From contig CM061093.1 in the NCBI GenBank assembly GCA_030770545.1, positions 930,001 through 994,000 on the forward strand: DNA of 64,000 nt, read 5' to 3'. Of the stretch, positions 1 to 11,609 are shown in pieces; position 1 is the stretch's first letter; the number at the start of each line of letters is the position of its first letter. A model generated the notes under the pieces. That model saw only the letters and a list, made by a program, of their open reading frames with translations. It did not search any database and had not been told where the DNA came from. This DNA is from Macropodus opercularis (taxonomy: Eukaryota > Chordata > Actinopteri > Anabantiformes > Osphronemidae). A program made the translations under genes and the position numbers.

Positions 1-524
1 TTGAAGTGTAATAAGACCAGACACTGCAGTGCCATAATGATAAAATTCTGTGTTATTAAGAAAACTGGATTACTATTTCTATTCATGCTAAAAGGATAAA
101 CACACCATCACATAGAAGCTGTGTCACACTAATCACATCATTAATCTTTTAAGAAACAGGTGATAGAATGACTGTGATGACTGTATATCAAGAATTGAAT
201 TTTATACATGACAGCAAAACACAATATAAAAAAAGTGTGTTGTGTTGACTATCATATGGTGAACTCACTGATACCGTACATGTCATGGCACATTGCAAAT
301 GCAGTCGTATCAGCGAAAGTGCATGGACGGTGGATCATGTCTCACACTTACAATACATCTGCACCGTAACTGCACAGGGCCAATATTACATGAAACTATA
401 AGCATTTGCAATGAAGTTGCCAAAACAAATAGCATAATAGTGGTGCACCGTGCATTTCACACCCAGGCTTCAGTTATGTCTTAGTTCCACTTGAATAAAT
501 ATCCTCATAGTACCATAATTACCA
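1..524. other. Non-coding AT-rich sequence, probably ca10 intron
   Basis: I see no exon, RNA gene or recognisable repeat here. The assignment to a ca10 intron is an inference: the first exon visible downstream (11155) is internal, so the preceding exon must lie further upstream. Confidence 0.4.
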
Positions 525-965
525 TTAATAACACCACGTCTCGAGAAAAATCATATACAAAATCAGACTTACGCACTATGGGGCGTTGCATCACCTTAAT
601 GCAGTTAAAATGATCTTATTATCCGTAGTCCACCTTATTATTAAGTAGGGTAGCTTTAATAAGTTTGTACTGTCATAGTTGACTGACATAGTAGTGAGAC
701 AAGACGTCACCAAACCACCCAGCCACTGAAAATCAAAGTAAACAAGCAGCAACCAGGGCTGAAAGTGACAAACCTGAGGACGGTTAGCTAGCAGGGGGTT
801 AGCCGAGCCCGAGGGTAAGGTCAGAGTTCATACAACCGAAAGCGTACATAATATGACACAAAGAGAAAAGAATATGGACAATGATTGTATATACATTTCG
901 GGGAAAAGATAATTTTATCATTATGATCACAATTTCTAGTTATGGTAGGCCAGCAGAGACGGCCC
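525..965 (-). repeat. Dispersed element family R1, internally deleted copy
   Basis: This stretch matches, in the same orientation, parts of 34430-35260, and in reverse complement parts of 27775-28510. Shared blocks include the 'tcatatacaaaatcagacttacg' type end near 555, the 'ggttagctagcagg' block near 782, and the 'aatatgacacaaagag' block near 849. The middle present in the other two copies is missing here, so this is a deletion derivative. The family is unnamed; a non-autonomous DNA transposon is likely but no terminal repeats were confirmed. Confidence 0.6.
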
Positions 966-1014
966 TGCTACTTAGAAATAATGATATGTATAATGCTCAG
1001 GCTTCCTCCCGTGT

Positions 1015-1138
1015 GGCCCTGTGATGGACTGGCGACCTGCCCAGGTTGTACCTCACCTCCCAATGACAGCTGGGATAGGCTCCAGCACCCAGCAACCCTT
1101 AAGAGTATACGTGGTTCAGATGATGATGGATGGATGGG
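1015..1138 (+). repeat. SINE 3' part with (ATGG)n tail
   Basis: It contains the widely dispersed fish motif of the type 'gatggactggcgacctg' followed by 'agctgggataggctccagc', and ends in short ATGATGG/ATGG repeats near 1119-1138. The same 3' part occurs in the fuller copy at 32845-33095. The tRNA-like 5' head is absent, so this is a truncated copy. The family name cannot be fixed by eye. Confidence 0.65.
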
Positions 1139-3236
1139 CTCTATCCTACGCAGAGTGTTTTATGCACATTTCCATGGCAGTCTTATGTAAACTATGCCCT
1201 CCGTTCACCCAAAGCAATTTCTTGTAAGGTGCTTTCCGTTTATTCAAAATATATATTTAAAAATGTTCAACATAATAACATGATCATTATAATCTTTATA
1301 TTTCATACTAAATTATTAAGTTGACACAGAATTGTAATAGAAACATCTGTTAGCATAATCGTTCAGTGTGAATGTGAATGTCAATTAACCTCTTTAAATA
1401 ATTATCAGTTATACTGTAGTAGTACCTTTTAGTATGTTCTGCAGGAGTGTTGTACTGTGTAAGAATTCATGTATGTCGGCGGACATAATAAAATGTAAGT
1501 TAAATGTATTTGTATAGCCCCTTTGACAAGATTCACATGAGAACGTGGGAATTAAAACCATAAAACGTCAAATAATAACAAAGGCAAATGTGTCTATGAG
1601 TCAAAGTAGACAACTGTCTACAGTTCAGACAGCCTCTTTCAATGTGAGTGTGATGCAACCAAACATCATATTAGTATTTTAAATTATTATTCAATACACC
1701 GTCTCTCACTCTCTCTGACTCCCTCTTGCCCTTCCTGCCTTGCTCTTTAAAGTACTGTAGTTTTGACCTCAGTGCAGGAGAATCTCTTGTTATTATTTTC
1801 TAATCACCATTCACATATTTTTGGCCAAAAAAAATGAATGTCAAATTCTGTACCATAATGGTGACATTTCACTATTTCATTACAGGGGGAAGACAAATGC
1901 TGAATTGGTATTACGCTGCCTACCAGAGGCACCAGTGCTGTGTTGATGATTCATTCGGTTATTCTATGTGTAGAAGCAGAACAGGGGGTGAAGATAGCAG
2001 CTAATGCTAATTCGCCATAGCTGAGCTTAGCCTTCTCTCACACAGTCATGACTGATGTCAACTAAAAATAGCTGAACCATTTCCACGTGTTAGTGTTAGT
2101 CTGGTGTTAGCAGGGTTTATGTGCCTGATCTCTCAACAACTTGCACGCTTCTAGGGTTGCATGTACAGTGGTAGCACTTAGTGTCCTGCTCTGTGGCGTT
2201 TATTGGTCACTCATGCCACCTCATCTTTTCCAACATGTGTTACATCATAATGACTTGTAGGTAGGTATGTGACCTTATTGCACTTAATTGTCCATTCACA
2301 ATGTGAACGCATGCGCTATCGTTGAAAATTAGGGCACAGTAAACTGATTATTAGTGGTGTGGATTTAGGATCAGTTACAATTTTCACGATGCAACAGAGA
2401 CTCCACAAGCACACTGGTGCCAAAACCCAGCTACAACTGTGGGTGTGGGTAACCTGTGGTTACTGGCTACAAAATATTCCAACACCTGGTGGTTAATTTA
2501 TGCCAGAGGTGTCTGCTGCATGTTCAGCTCTGCTCTGTTAAACTTTAATCTGTAAATGAAACACCCATTCTTTTAATAGGTGCAAAAATATTCCAAATAT
2601 TATTCTTTATTTATTGTTTGTGTTACATATATAAATACACACATAGAACACTGCCATTATTTGCTGTAACAAAACAGGCCTGCAGTTCTTTGTTGTTTAT
2701 GCATTTTATCTAGCTTTTGTGCCTATATTGTATTTCATTTTATAATACATCATAAGAAACCCAGTGAAATGTGCCAGTACAAGAAACAAGGAGGAACGCG
2801 TCATTCTGTTGAATGTGTTGGGCCACCAAGTACAAATTTCCCACCACTTTAGAAATTGGATGGTAGTGTAGTGTACTAGAAGTGTTTAGATTGTTTTCCT
2901 TCCTTCCAGACAGCCTGTGCTTTGTGTTCATTTCAGTCTATTGTAGAGACTGGAAACACAGCTGATCCGTCACAGGGGAGGGAGGGATATTATGCTGAAC
3001 TAAGGTTATACTGAAAGCATTTCGATCATAATAGTCTAATCAAGGACATTGACATTTGAGGCAATTTTCTCTGAAACTGCATCAACTTACAGCAGAAGAC
3101 CTCTTTCATCAGAACAGCAGTATGTTGCTGACTGGCAGCACAACAAAGACATAAAAGCCAGATGAAAGCTTCAAAAACGTTTTTTAATGTGGATGCATTT
3201 TGGTTGGAAGTACTGCTACAGAGGGTAGGGGTGAAT
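1139..3236. other. Non-coding stretch without recognised elements
   Basis: Short open frames on both strands look random, with no domain signal and no splice-flanked conserved exon. I see no repeat of note. Confidence 0.4.
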
Positions 3237-3530
3237 TCAAACCAGAAAAGCACACATCAGTAGCGTGGCCAGTGTATTTCTCAGTCTAGTGTCAAGCTGC
3301 GCACACGCCTTCCGTTGCGTCTCCAGCTCTGACGCGACGTTTTGGAAGTTGCCCAAATCATGGCGCTGCAGCTTTGAGGAGAGATTCTGCATTTTTCGTC
3401 TGAAAGAATTAACTGAGCTGATCATACTGATCACGTGTTTGTCTTTTCCTTGCAGCTCTGCGTTAGGGTCATTCAACATGTTTGTCAGATCGGTAAAAAT
3501 GCTAAGTCTAGCAGCCACTGATCGTCATTT
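3237..3530 (-). pseudogene. hAT-type transposase fragment (GTF2IRD2/ZBED-like)
   Basis: On the minus strand a 93-residue frame (3518 to 3237) reads as a helical segment with blocks such as ARLSIFTDLTNMLN, LQGKDKHVI and NVASELETQRKA. I recognise this as the middle of hAT-derived transposases of the GTF2IRD2/ZBED/SCAN3 type, where a linker precedes the RNase H-like core. The catalytic residues and DNA-binding zinc finger are not present nearby, so it is a relic. The following 3613-3906 minus-strand frame may come from the same or another degenerate element but I cannot identify it. Confidence 0.6.
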
Positions 3531-4019
3531 AGTTAGTTGTATTCTGCACGTTTAGCTACACGGAAAAACTCCTTAATCTCCTGATAGAGCACTCGAATTT
3601 CCCTCGACTAAGTCATCTCACGTCAGTGTGTAGCAACAACTCAGAGTGGTCGCAATCAGACTTCTCCAGATGCACGAAATTGAGGTCTTTGAAGACATCT
3701 GGCACGAATGGAACAGGTGATTTTGTTGCCACATCCATTATCTCTTTCTGGCTGCCCTGTATGTCAATCAAGTGACAAATTTCATAGTGAGGATAGATGA
3801 TAGCTTGACGTCTACTTTTTTTTAATGCTATGCGATCTACCCACACTACCTTTGCGATCGACTGGTAGATTGCGATCGATGTATTTGGTTCCCCTGGTCT
3901 AGGCAAACAGCATTCTCAATGAGCTAAAGACGTCTAACGCTCTGTGGAAGATCAGACAAGAGACTATTACTACGGTCCACCCTGACCATAACATTATATG
4001 ATCTGACACAGACAACATA

Positions 4020-4280
4020 CTGGTTGAATAGCACTGGTCCAAAAATACAGCCCTGTGAGACTCCACATGTCATTGATGCATTACTACCTGCTCAAATTTA
4101 TCAACCAAAGGAAACCAAATCAACCAAATGTCTTCCAAGATATTATCAGAGCCAAATCATAACCATTCCTGACTGTTTCACTCACTTTTCCAACCCGTCA
4201 ACACAATGTTGTGGTCTATGGTACTGAAAGCTGCGCTGGGTCTAGCAACATCACAACTGAAATTCTACCTGAATCTGAAC
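4020..4280 (-). pseudogene. Degenerate LINE reverse transcriptase fragment (L2-like)
   Basis: Read on the minus strand, 4028-4060 gives the RT block of the GVPQGS-LGP-LF type in degraded form (VSQGCIFGP). The sequence near 4205-4245 corresponds to the upstream block in which L2 elements read D-LSAAFD-DHNIL. Both blocks line up with the same parts of the better copy at 14461-16775 but are much more diverged, so this is an older or different L2-clade element. Confidence 0.5.
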
Positions 4281-4339
4281 TCAGACAAATGTCCCTTAAC
4301 ACGTTGATCAGACCAGAGAATGCTATACTGGTCTGCTGT

Positions 4340-5787
4340 GTCTGTAGCTTCAGTCTGTCAATTTAGTCATGATTATTCTCTGCTCTGTTTCAATTTAGTG
4401 TCTTGTTTGTCGTCCGTTTTTTTGTTGCCATAATAACGTTTGTTTTCCTTTTTTCTTGTCTCAGCTACTGTACCTTTAGGAGCCCAAACCAAAAACCTCT
4501 ATTCTGAGAGTTCGATCTGACTAACTATGGGCTCTACTGACCAAAAGGGGTATGAAACACTATTGCTTCCCAATCACCAGATCTAGTAAAGAGATTAGGA
4601 GTTCTGCAGTCGATGGAGGACATTTCATTTTCTAGACAGTTTTGGGGAGAAAGGCTCAGACTAAGGTTCTCAAATAAATAATAAACTATTTTAGGTCTAG
4701 GAGTCCACGCCACTCTGGGTTGTCATGGGTTAGGCTGTGTTTGAGGTTTAAGGAGGATTTGCTATAGGCAGCTGGCAGCTAGGGTTGAGTCAGCAGCTTG
4801 ACATGGAAAAGACGAAAACAGTCAGGGAAAGACTCTTGAGTGGAATCGTAAAAGCGACAAATCCAGTGACGTACTGACAACACCTGAAGGCTTAAATATG
4901 AAGAAACAAGTGGCCCCCCTTTGAAGCGCAGGATCTGGTCTCTGGGAGTTGGAGTGTCTGCTTCTGCTTTTCCCGGGGTGGGCTGGCATTGACTCATCAA
5001 TGTACAAAAACTATGTACTCTTTGAAACTGGAAACAAACCTTTCAAAATAAAAACCCAAACCCAGAAATAAAGCTGACAAAACTAAGGTGTGGACTAAAT
5101 GGAAAAGAAGCTGCTGAACATGACACATTTTGCCCACATCTACACAGCATCGTCCCAGCTGTAACAAATCCACAACCACCTCTGAACATTACAGTATGGC
5201 TTGTTCTGAAGAAAACAAAATGAGGAAATATTTCTACATTCACGTTTATATTCAGTTGCTTGTGCAACTTTTGCATTGCTTGAAAAGCACCTAAATAAAA
5301 AACTGTTGTGATCAGGCAGCAGGCTTTCTCTGTTAGCTTTATGAATCTACACCGTATTTAACCTTAAGCATGGTGAATGGCAGCTAGGACTGAGAGGATC
5401 ATTTTCACTCTAGTGTTTTTAAACCCACTCTCACAAATCCACTGATAGCACCAAGGACCATTATTGACTTGCTGTCTTCATATTTCCCCACCCTCTGAGC
5501 CAGGCCAGCCATCATGGCATAAAGGGGTTGTCTCAAACCCTCGACCACCCCAGCAAACACACACACTAATACAAACCCATGCAAAGCCCTGAGAATATCT
5601 GTCACCCATGCAGTAATTACCCATAAAACCTGGGTCAGTGTTGTCACAGATCTAACCCTAAAAAGTCGTGGCTTCACATGCAGCTTATCAATTGAGGCCT
5701 GAATAACAGTAACATGCTGAAGACCTTGGTTTCAGTAAGATGTTACTTATGTTATAGTACTGCTATTTTTTAGCATTTTAGCATGAG
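4340..5787. other. Non-coding stretch with one unexplained minus-strand frame
   Basis: No recognised element. A 90-residue minus-strand frame (5677 to 5405) has a hydrophobic, protein-like composition. It has no recognised motif, no visible splice context and no second copy in the window. I do not call it a gene. Confidence 0.3.
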
Positions 5788-6292
5788 CATAGCACCTGGA
5801 TGTCCTACAGCACTACTGGACAGATGAGACCAAAATTATGTTGTTTGGTAAAAATACATAACGGAGAAAAAAAGCATTCCAGCATCAAACCTCATCCCCA
5901 CTGTAAAACATCATGGTTTGGGGCTGCTTTGCTGCCTCAGCGTCTGGACAGACATCCCAAGAATATTGCTGCACTGAAACTGTTTTGTATAGAGGAATGG
6001 TCCAAAATTCCTCCAGACCGTTGTGCAGGTCTGATCTGCAACTACAGGAAAACGTTTGGTGCCAAAAGGAGGGTCAGTCGGTTACTCAAGTCCAAAGGTT
6101 CACATTTTTCTACCTTACACTGTGCATGTTATGTTCAATAAAACCACAAAAACATATAATGACTGTGCAGTATTAGTTTAAGCAAATTGTGCTTTTCTAT
6201 CGTTCGATGAAGATCAGGACACATTTATGATCAGTTTATGCAGAAATCAATGAAATCCCAAAGGGTTTACACACCTTTTCTTGCACCTGTAG
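5788..6292 (+). mobile_element. Tc1-like DNA transposon remnant, 3' half with terminal repeat
   Basis: The sequence carries a Tc1-type transposase segment (near 5816 a block reading TDETKIMLFG in one frame, then HHGLGLLCCL-type remains), followed by the element's 3' end. It ends in a block of the form 'ccaaagggtttacacacct...cttgcacctgta' at 6259-6292, which is the usual right terminal inverted repeat of fish Tc1 elements. Several frame changes and an internal deletion (between roughly 5985 and 6050) make the transposase non-functional. The left terminus was not found. Confidence 0.7.
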
Positions 6293-7007
6293 TGCAGCAG
6301 GTTCCAGAGCTTCCAATGCCTTAATATACAACCTCTTTGCTTGTGGTCTGTCTTAGATATAGTTTTTGTATCTAACAGCAACTTCTAGTCCCCCTCTTTG
6401 ACTCTGCATCTCCTTCTTTTCTTCATTTGGCAGACATTCTCACTTTATTATGGTCCACATTTATTGCCCACCAGCAACAAACTTGTGCAATTAGTCACTG
6501 TGGAAGTGCGGATGAGTTCTCTTGGCTGACTGTTCCCCTCTCAACCAAAAATCTAATCAGATCGACTAAAGGTCCTAATCACATCCTCTCTTGCCCTGAT
6601 TGCATTTATAGATATTCTGCCGCTCTGTGCATCCCTCAGTCGAGCATTTCATAATTACAACCCTTATTTATATCCTGGAGTACAGTATGTGCCACAGCCT
6701 TTGCCAGTCAGCAAAGGTTTATAGAGGTAAAGACAAAAAGAAAAAAGAGCCTCAGGAAAAGTGCTGTTTGTGCTCGATCTAACCGGTATGTTGCTGTTAT
6801 ATTCATGGGGGTTCATTTTGTAAATCATTATTAAATGATTAAATACTATATCCGAACACCAATACAATAGATTAGAAGCTATAGCTTTATGGTTATATGC
6901 ATTTACAGACATTATAGTTACTGTATAAGAAAAATTTGTTTTGATAACATAAATGTCATGACCACATAAACTGCGACGGCATACACACATGTAAAATGCA
7001 AGTGAAA
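6293..7007. other. Non-coding stretch
   Basis: I see nothing recognisable. It is AT-rich with only short frames. Confidence 0.35.
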
Positions 7008-7275
7008 GGCAGGGTCCACCCTGCACCCTGGACAGCTCACTAGTCCATCACAGGGTTCCATACACAGGCAGACAACTACCCACACTCACACACAGACCTA
7101 TGGTCCCATTATTCTCATTGCATGACTGTGGGCGGAAACTAAAGTACCCAGAGAAAACCCACACAGACACAGGGAAAACACAAAAACTACACAAAGAACC
7201 TGGGCAACCCAGTAATCAAACCCAGATCCTTCTTCCTGTTAGACAACTGTGGCACACAACAGAGTCACAACTGTA
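7008..7275 (-). repeat. tRNA-derived SINE, diverged copy
   Basis: In reverse complement it starts near 7265 with a degenerate B-box-like 'gggtttgatt'. It then has the blocks corresponding to 'gtgtctgtgtgggttttctctgggtac' and 'cacagtcatgcaatg', and ends with a 'gatggactagtgagctgtccagggtg' block near 7010-7055. The same block order occurs in the + copy at 32845-33095. The copy is old and has no clear target duplication. Confidence 0.65.
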
Positions 7276-7819
7276 TCAAAAATGGAGGTTAAGTTGAAAA
7301 TGCCTTTGATATATTTTTGAAGTGGCCAGATGGCAGAAGGTCAGCTAGAAAGTTGAATGATTATGAGCGGACGCACAGATCAGATATGAAAGACTCAGGC
7401 TCCAGGAGACATGGTATCAGATTCTGGCTGAGAACTAAGAGGAACTGGTAGCTACTGCATACAGGGGAGTTCATTAGTAGAACTGGCAGCAGGTGTGGTG
7501 AGTGGCTCTTTGCGAATCGGATGGCAGACGTGCAGGACATTCAAGGAACGGAAGGATTGAGGGATGTCTGGTATGTTGCAGATGACGGTATGTTGCCAGT
7601 TCTGTTACAAATATGGGAAATCGAACTCACAATATTTTGAGTAATTGAACGAGATTTCTGCTTACAAAGCTTAAAAGTTATGGTTTTATTTTCGTGATTA
7701 CTCTCACAGTTTCGCTGCAACAAGCCGTTTAGGAGGGGACCAACCCCCCCATCACATCAATCCTCCTCCTTTGGCCAATGATCTCAATGACAACATCACA
7801 GCGGCAGTATTCTGAGTTT

Positions 7820-7890
7820 GACTGACAGGTCAAACCTTACGCAACTAAACCCAACGGATGCCACATAGAGCAAGCTTTTGTTCTGTTCTC
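7820..7890 (-). repeat. Short L2 LINE 3' UTR fragment
   Basis: The block 'cttacgcaactaaaccca' followed by 'cacatagagcaagctttt' matches 14552-14595 of the L2 copy A 3' UTR. It is isolated; no tail repeat or RT sequence adjoins it. Confidence 0.6.
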
Positions 7891-8224
7891 TAATGTTCTC
7901 TAAGCAGATGGACTGTCAGAAAGCCATATGCAGGCTGTATTCAGTGTCTGTCATCCATTTCATCACGTCTTAAGAGAAAATACAGATTTTCAAAACAAGT
8001 CTACATTTGTTAATACAAGGCCACTGGCAGTCTTTGAGTGGTGGTGCTTTTTGGGTTGTTAAGCCATTTACATTAATATTAGGTCACATTAATGACTCTG
8101 TACTTATAAATAAAGATCTTCTTTATTACACCACTTCAAAATTAAACCATTAAATGGTGAAATAATTGCTAAAATGCTGCTACAATAGAAATAGTTTTTC
8201 TTCTTGGTCTATTAATGCTTGTAA

Positions 8225-8770
8225 AGTTTCAGATATATTCTATCAGCACAAGGTTTTCTACAGCTGGACATTCAACTGCTTCACTTTTTCTTCATTCTTT
8301 CAGCTGAAGACAAAACAGCTTATGTTTTCCCTTAACTGACTCTAATACTGTATGTAATTACTTTCATACACTCAGCTGTGTTGTATCATATTCAGCAAAA
8401 CTTTAGATACTTTGTAAGCAGTTGATGAGAAATCAGTTCTAGCAAATTACTTCTACTTCCTTCAAATTAAAATTCTACTGTTTCAGGTTCTTCTGCAAAT
8501 ATTCAACTCTGTTAATACAACCCCTATTTCTCATCAGATACGTTCAAGTGTAGTTTAAATGTTTCAGCTCTTTCAAACTAAACAGCTTAACTGTAATATT
8601 TTACTGTTTACAAAAATCACTATGTTATGATTCAGCAAATTTCAGCAATATATTTCCACTTTCTTCAATTTCAAATTCAACTGCAAACATTCAGCTCTGT
8701 TAAAACAACTCCTATTTCTCTGTTTTAAATGTTTATCAACTTTCAGCAATTCTTGGGGAATGCATTCAGC
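8225..8770. repeat. AT-rich region with recurrent TTCAGC motif and internal duplication
   Basis: The hexamer TTCAGC or close variants recurs many times. The block near 8502-8530 ('ctctgttaatacaaccc', then 'ctatttctc') recurs at about 8692-8722 ('ctctgttaaaacaactc', then 'ctatttctc'), each followed by 'taaatgttt'. This looks like an old, degenerate tandem or segmental duplication about 190 bp apart. No coding potential is seen. Confidence 0.45.
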
Positions 8771-10955
8771 ATGTATAGCATTCACAGTACATTTTCTTTT
8801 GGAAATGCTTCATCTTGTTTAGATTAACATTTATAGGCTGCATATTTCAGTCCACACAGTTCACGGTAATGTTGACAAAAGACAGCTTGCAAAGTTGAAG
8901 TCTGGGTGCAAAACCACAGTGCAACAGTAAACATTATCAAAAGTTACAGATTTAGATCCAGACATTAACATGTCAGCTAACTTATGATTGATGGGTGGAT
9001 GTGAGAACATTGTTTGATACCATGCGATGACAGCAGCAGTTGAAGTCCCAGAGGTGAGATCTGACGGAAGCTCTTAGTTAAACTAAGGACTGGTAAATGG
9101 AAACCTAAATTAGTGGAGTCTGTTGTTTTGATTCTGAATTGTGCAGCAGGAGGAGACAAACAAGCTCAGTGTCTGCTTTTCTCTTCCACTGTCAACTGCA
9201 CAGAACCCAGTTTAATGACCTGACTCTATTTTGATGCATTTCTGAGGTCAGTTGCTACACTGTAACCTCATTGTTCTGATCCTGAAGCTGTGACGGATAA
9301 CAACAGAACTATTGAATAAACAAGACAGAGGCAATGGGTAAAACCAAAAACATTTCTGACTCAAATTAAATAACACACTATGGAATATATTTTGTTATTA
9401 ATTTAAAGATAAGCACAGAGACTCATAACAACAAGATGTAAATGTTGTTTAATGCAGAGAAATCCAAATAAGGCGTGTTATGTCATATTTAAGCATATGC
9501 AAGGCACTGTGTTATGTTAGGGATGTTATTAATGTTGAGTAAACAAATATATTCTGGCAGCACTTCCAGAACTTACAATAAGGCAGTGGTAGTATTAATG
9601 GGCTGTGCACAGACTTCATGGGACTACATACATATACTATTCAAACAAAAGGTGTGTACAGTAATTTTGGAGCAATAGGCCCAAATCATTATCTTGCCTA
9701 GAAAATGCAAAATGGCTGAACCAGCTCTTCATGTACAGGTAATTCCAGTGCTGAATAATTCCAAAGGGAAATAGCTGCTCAATGATCAGCAAAATCTAAA
9801 TATGGATCAAATGGGTCTATGAAGTTCAAGAGTGGAATGCAGGGCTAATGTTAAGCCTGTTTCAACTGGCCCTCACGTTCAGTTATGTTGTCCACAACTG
9901 ATTATAATAATTATATTATCCTTTATACCCTCAGCTATAGTCTCTGTATAGGCAGACTCATATTAGTCAGCTCTCTGTCTATTCTATCTGTTAGCTGTCT
10001 TGTGTGTAAATTATTTTGCTGCCCTACATGAAGGTGCTGTCGTGCATGTGGATGAATTGGCTGCTTGATACAATTGCCTCTATTTGATGTGTTTGTTTGG
10101 GTGAATATTTCAAACAAAACATATGCTTATGTGCAACAGAAATTCTATGTGTGTGCACTGCTTTTATTTTTAAGAGCACTCCAATCTTTTCTCCAAAATT
10201 GACAGCCCTGTTTCACCGAACCTGTGTTCAGAGAATACAGGTGGTGGAAATTACACAGAAATAAACAAACATATCCAAGCTGTTTAATTTAAGCATTTAT
10301 TAATACAATTATTTAACAGCTGGAAGACAGAGAATGTGTGTCGCAGCAGTAGCAGAAGCCCAGCATGGTCCCCATCAGAGTTCTAGAGTACCAACTCTAG
10401 TGCAAAATGACCTGACACATTTCCCCACCAAAAACAGAAGAAATGTGATACAGGACATACATCATGGGATGTATGCAACTATAATGTGTATCGCTGAAGA
10501 TATATTTACTCATACTTTTTACCAAGTTTTTACTTTTATATGGTGGAACTTGAGCAGTGGCCCCTCTCCACATTCAACCATCTGTTTTTAAGCCAGAAAT
10601 GATGAACAGCAGAGAGATTTGCATCTCGATGAAGGTTTAGCTGCTCTAACCTCAGCCTGGTGATGGCAGAATTCCCACCTAGTTTTTCATTTTTATTACA
10701 TCTTTTATTGTACCTTCAAATACTGTATAACATTTTCTGAAGACCAGCTCTTTCCATGAATCTGTCTCAGAGATATGATGGAATTTGTAGAATTAGAGGT
10801 TCTTGATAGTAGAAAACGATGTTATATTATTCAAAATGTTGTTCAAGTCAAGATTTTGGTTTGCAGTATATGTTATCAATCATTATCCAGGAATTTGGGG
10901 AAACCCACTAATCTGTTTGTCCTTGTTAACTTGAATAGCATTGTTAACACTGTTT
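8771..10955. other. Non-coding intronic-type stretch
   Basis: I see no recognised repeat, exon or RNA gene. Confidence 0.35.
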
Positions 10956-10959
10956 TGCC

Positions 10960-11045
10960 GCAGGATCTTGGATCTTTCTGTGTGGAGTTTGCACGTTCTC
11001 CCTGTGTCTGCCTGGGTTTTCTCTGGCTTAATGCAGTCAGGATAA
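10960..11045 (+). repeat. SINE internal fragment
   Basis: The block 'tttctgtgtggagtttgcacg' with the following 'ttctccctgtgtctgcctgg' matches the middle of the SINE at 32890-32930. It lies about 110 bp upstream of the ca10 exon at 11155. Confidence 0.6.
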
Positions 11046-11154
11046 TGTGTTAGACATGATGTCTAGGAAAAGAGACGTTTCAGGAAAAGAGTGAGTGAGA
11101 GCTAGATCAGCTGTCCTATCAGCAGACCTCTAACAGTTTTTGTGTATGTTGCAG

Positions 11155-11250
11155 GTTCAACTGATCCACTACAACCACGAGCTGTACACAAATTACACAG
11201 AAGCTGCTAAAAGCCCCAATGGACTGGTCATAGTGTCCATATTCATGAAG
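11155..11250 (+). CDS. ca10: Carbonic anhydrase-related protein 10, internal coding exon A
   Basis: The exon is flanked by a ttgcag acceptor and a gtaagc donor. It has 32 codons, phase 0 at both ends, reading VQLIHYNHELYTNYTEAAKS and onwards. This is the carbonic anhydrase fold segment that in active enzymes carries the third zinc-binding histidine (ELHLVHWN in CA II). Here that position is Gln (VQLIHYN), as expected for the acatalytic CARP VIII/X/XI group. Known family facts: CA10 is a secreted glycoprotein that binds neurexins at synapses. An N-glycosylation motif (NYT) is visible. Together with the other four exons the match to CA10 rather than CA11 is strong; ca10a and ca10b cannot be separated by eye. 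Confidence 0.92.
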
Positions 11251-11420
11251 GTAAGCCTCCTGCCTAATTACTGCCTGTCAGTGAGTGGGCTGTCTCACTC
11301 CAAAGATTTGAATCTTATGTTGACATACTGTATCATGAGCAAGCACCTGCTACAAAAGCACTTTGTAAAAATGTACACTACACCTTTTAATGCAAAAAAT
11401 AGAGGCATTTTTTCAATCTA

Positions 11421-11470
11421 ATTAAGTAGCAACAGTGGAGAGGAAAAAGTCCCTCCCTGGTTAAATGAGT
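11421..11470 (-). repeat. Short L2 3' UTR fragment
   Basis: The block 'agcaacagtggagaggaaaa' matches the L2 3' UTR at about 14627-14647 in the same orientation. It is isolated and short. Confidence 0.45.
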
Positions 11471-11589
11471 AATCCTCCCTCCCTTGCAAAGGTTTAGTCA
11501 ACTTTCTGCCTCAATGGTAACATTCCATTTCAGGGCTGCACGACCTAATGCATGATGGGAGAAATAGTAATAATTATTTGTTCCAAACG

Positions 11590-11609
11590 AACACACACAC
11601 ACACACACA
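11590..11609. repeat. (AC)n microsatellite
   Basis: An uninterrupted AC run of about 10 units in the intron between ca10 exons A and B. Confidence 0.9.

Noticed and set aside
3265..3555. 96-residue + strand frame
   Set aside because: Shadow of the minus-strand hAT-type transposase fragment.
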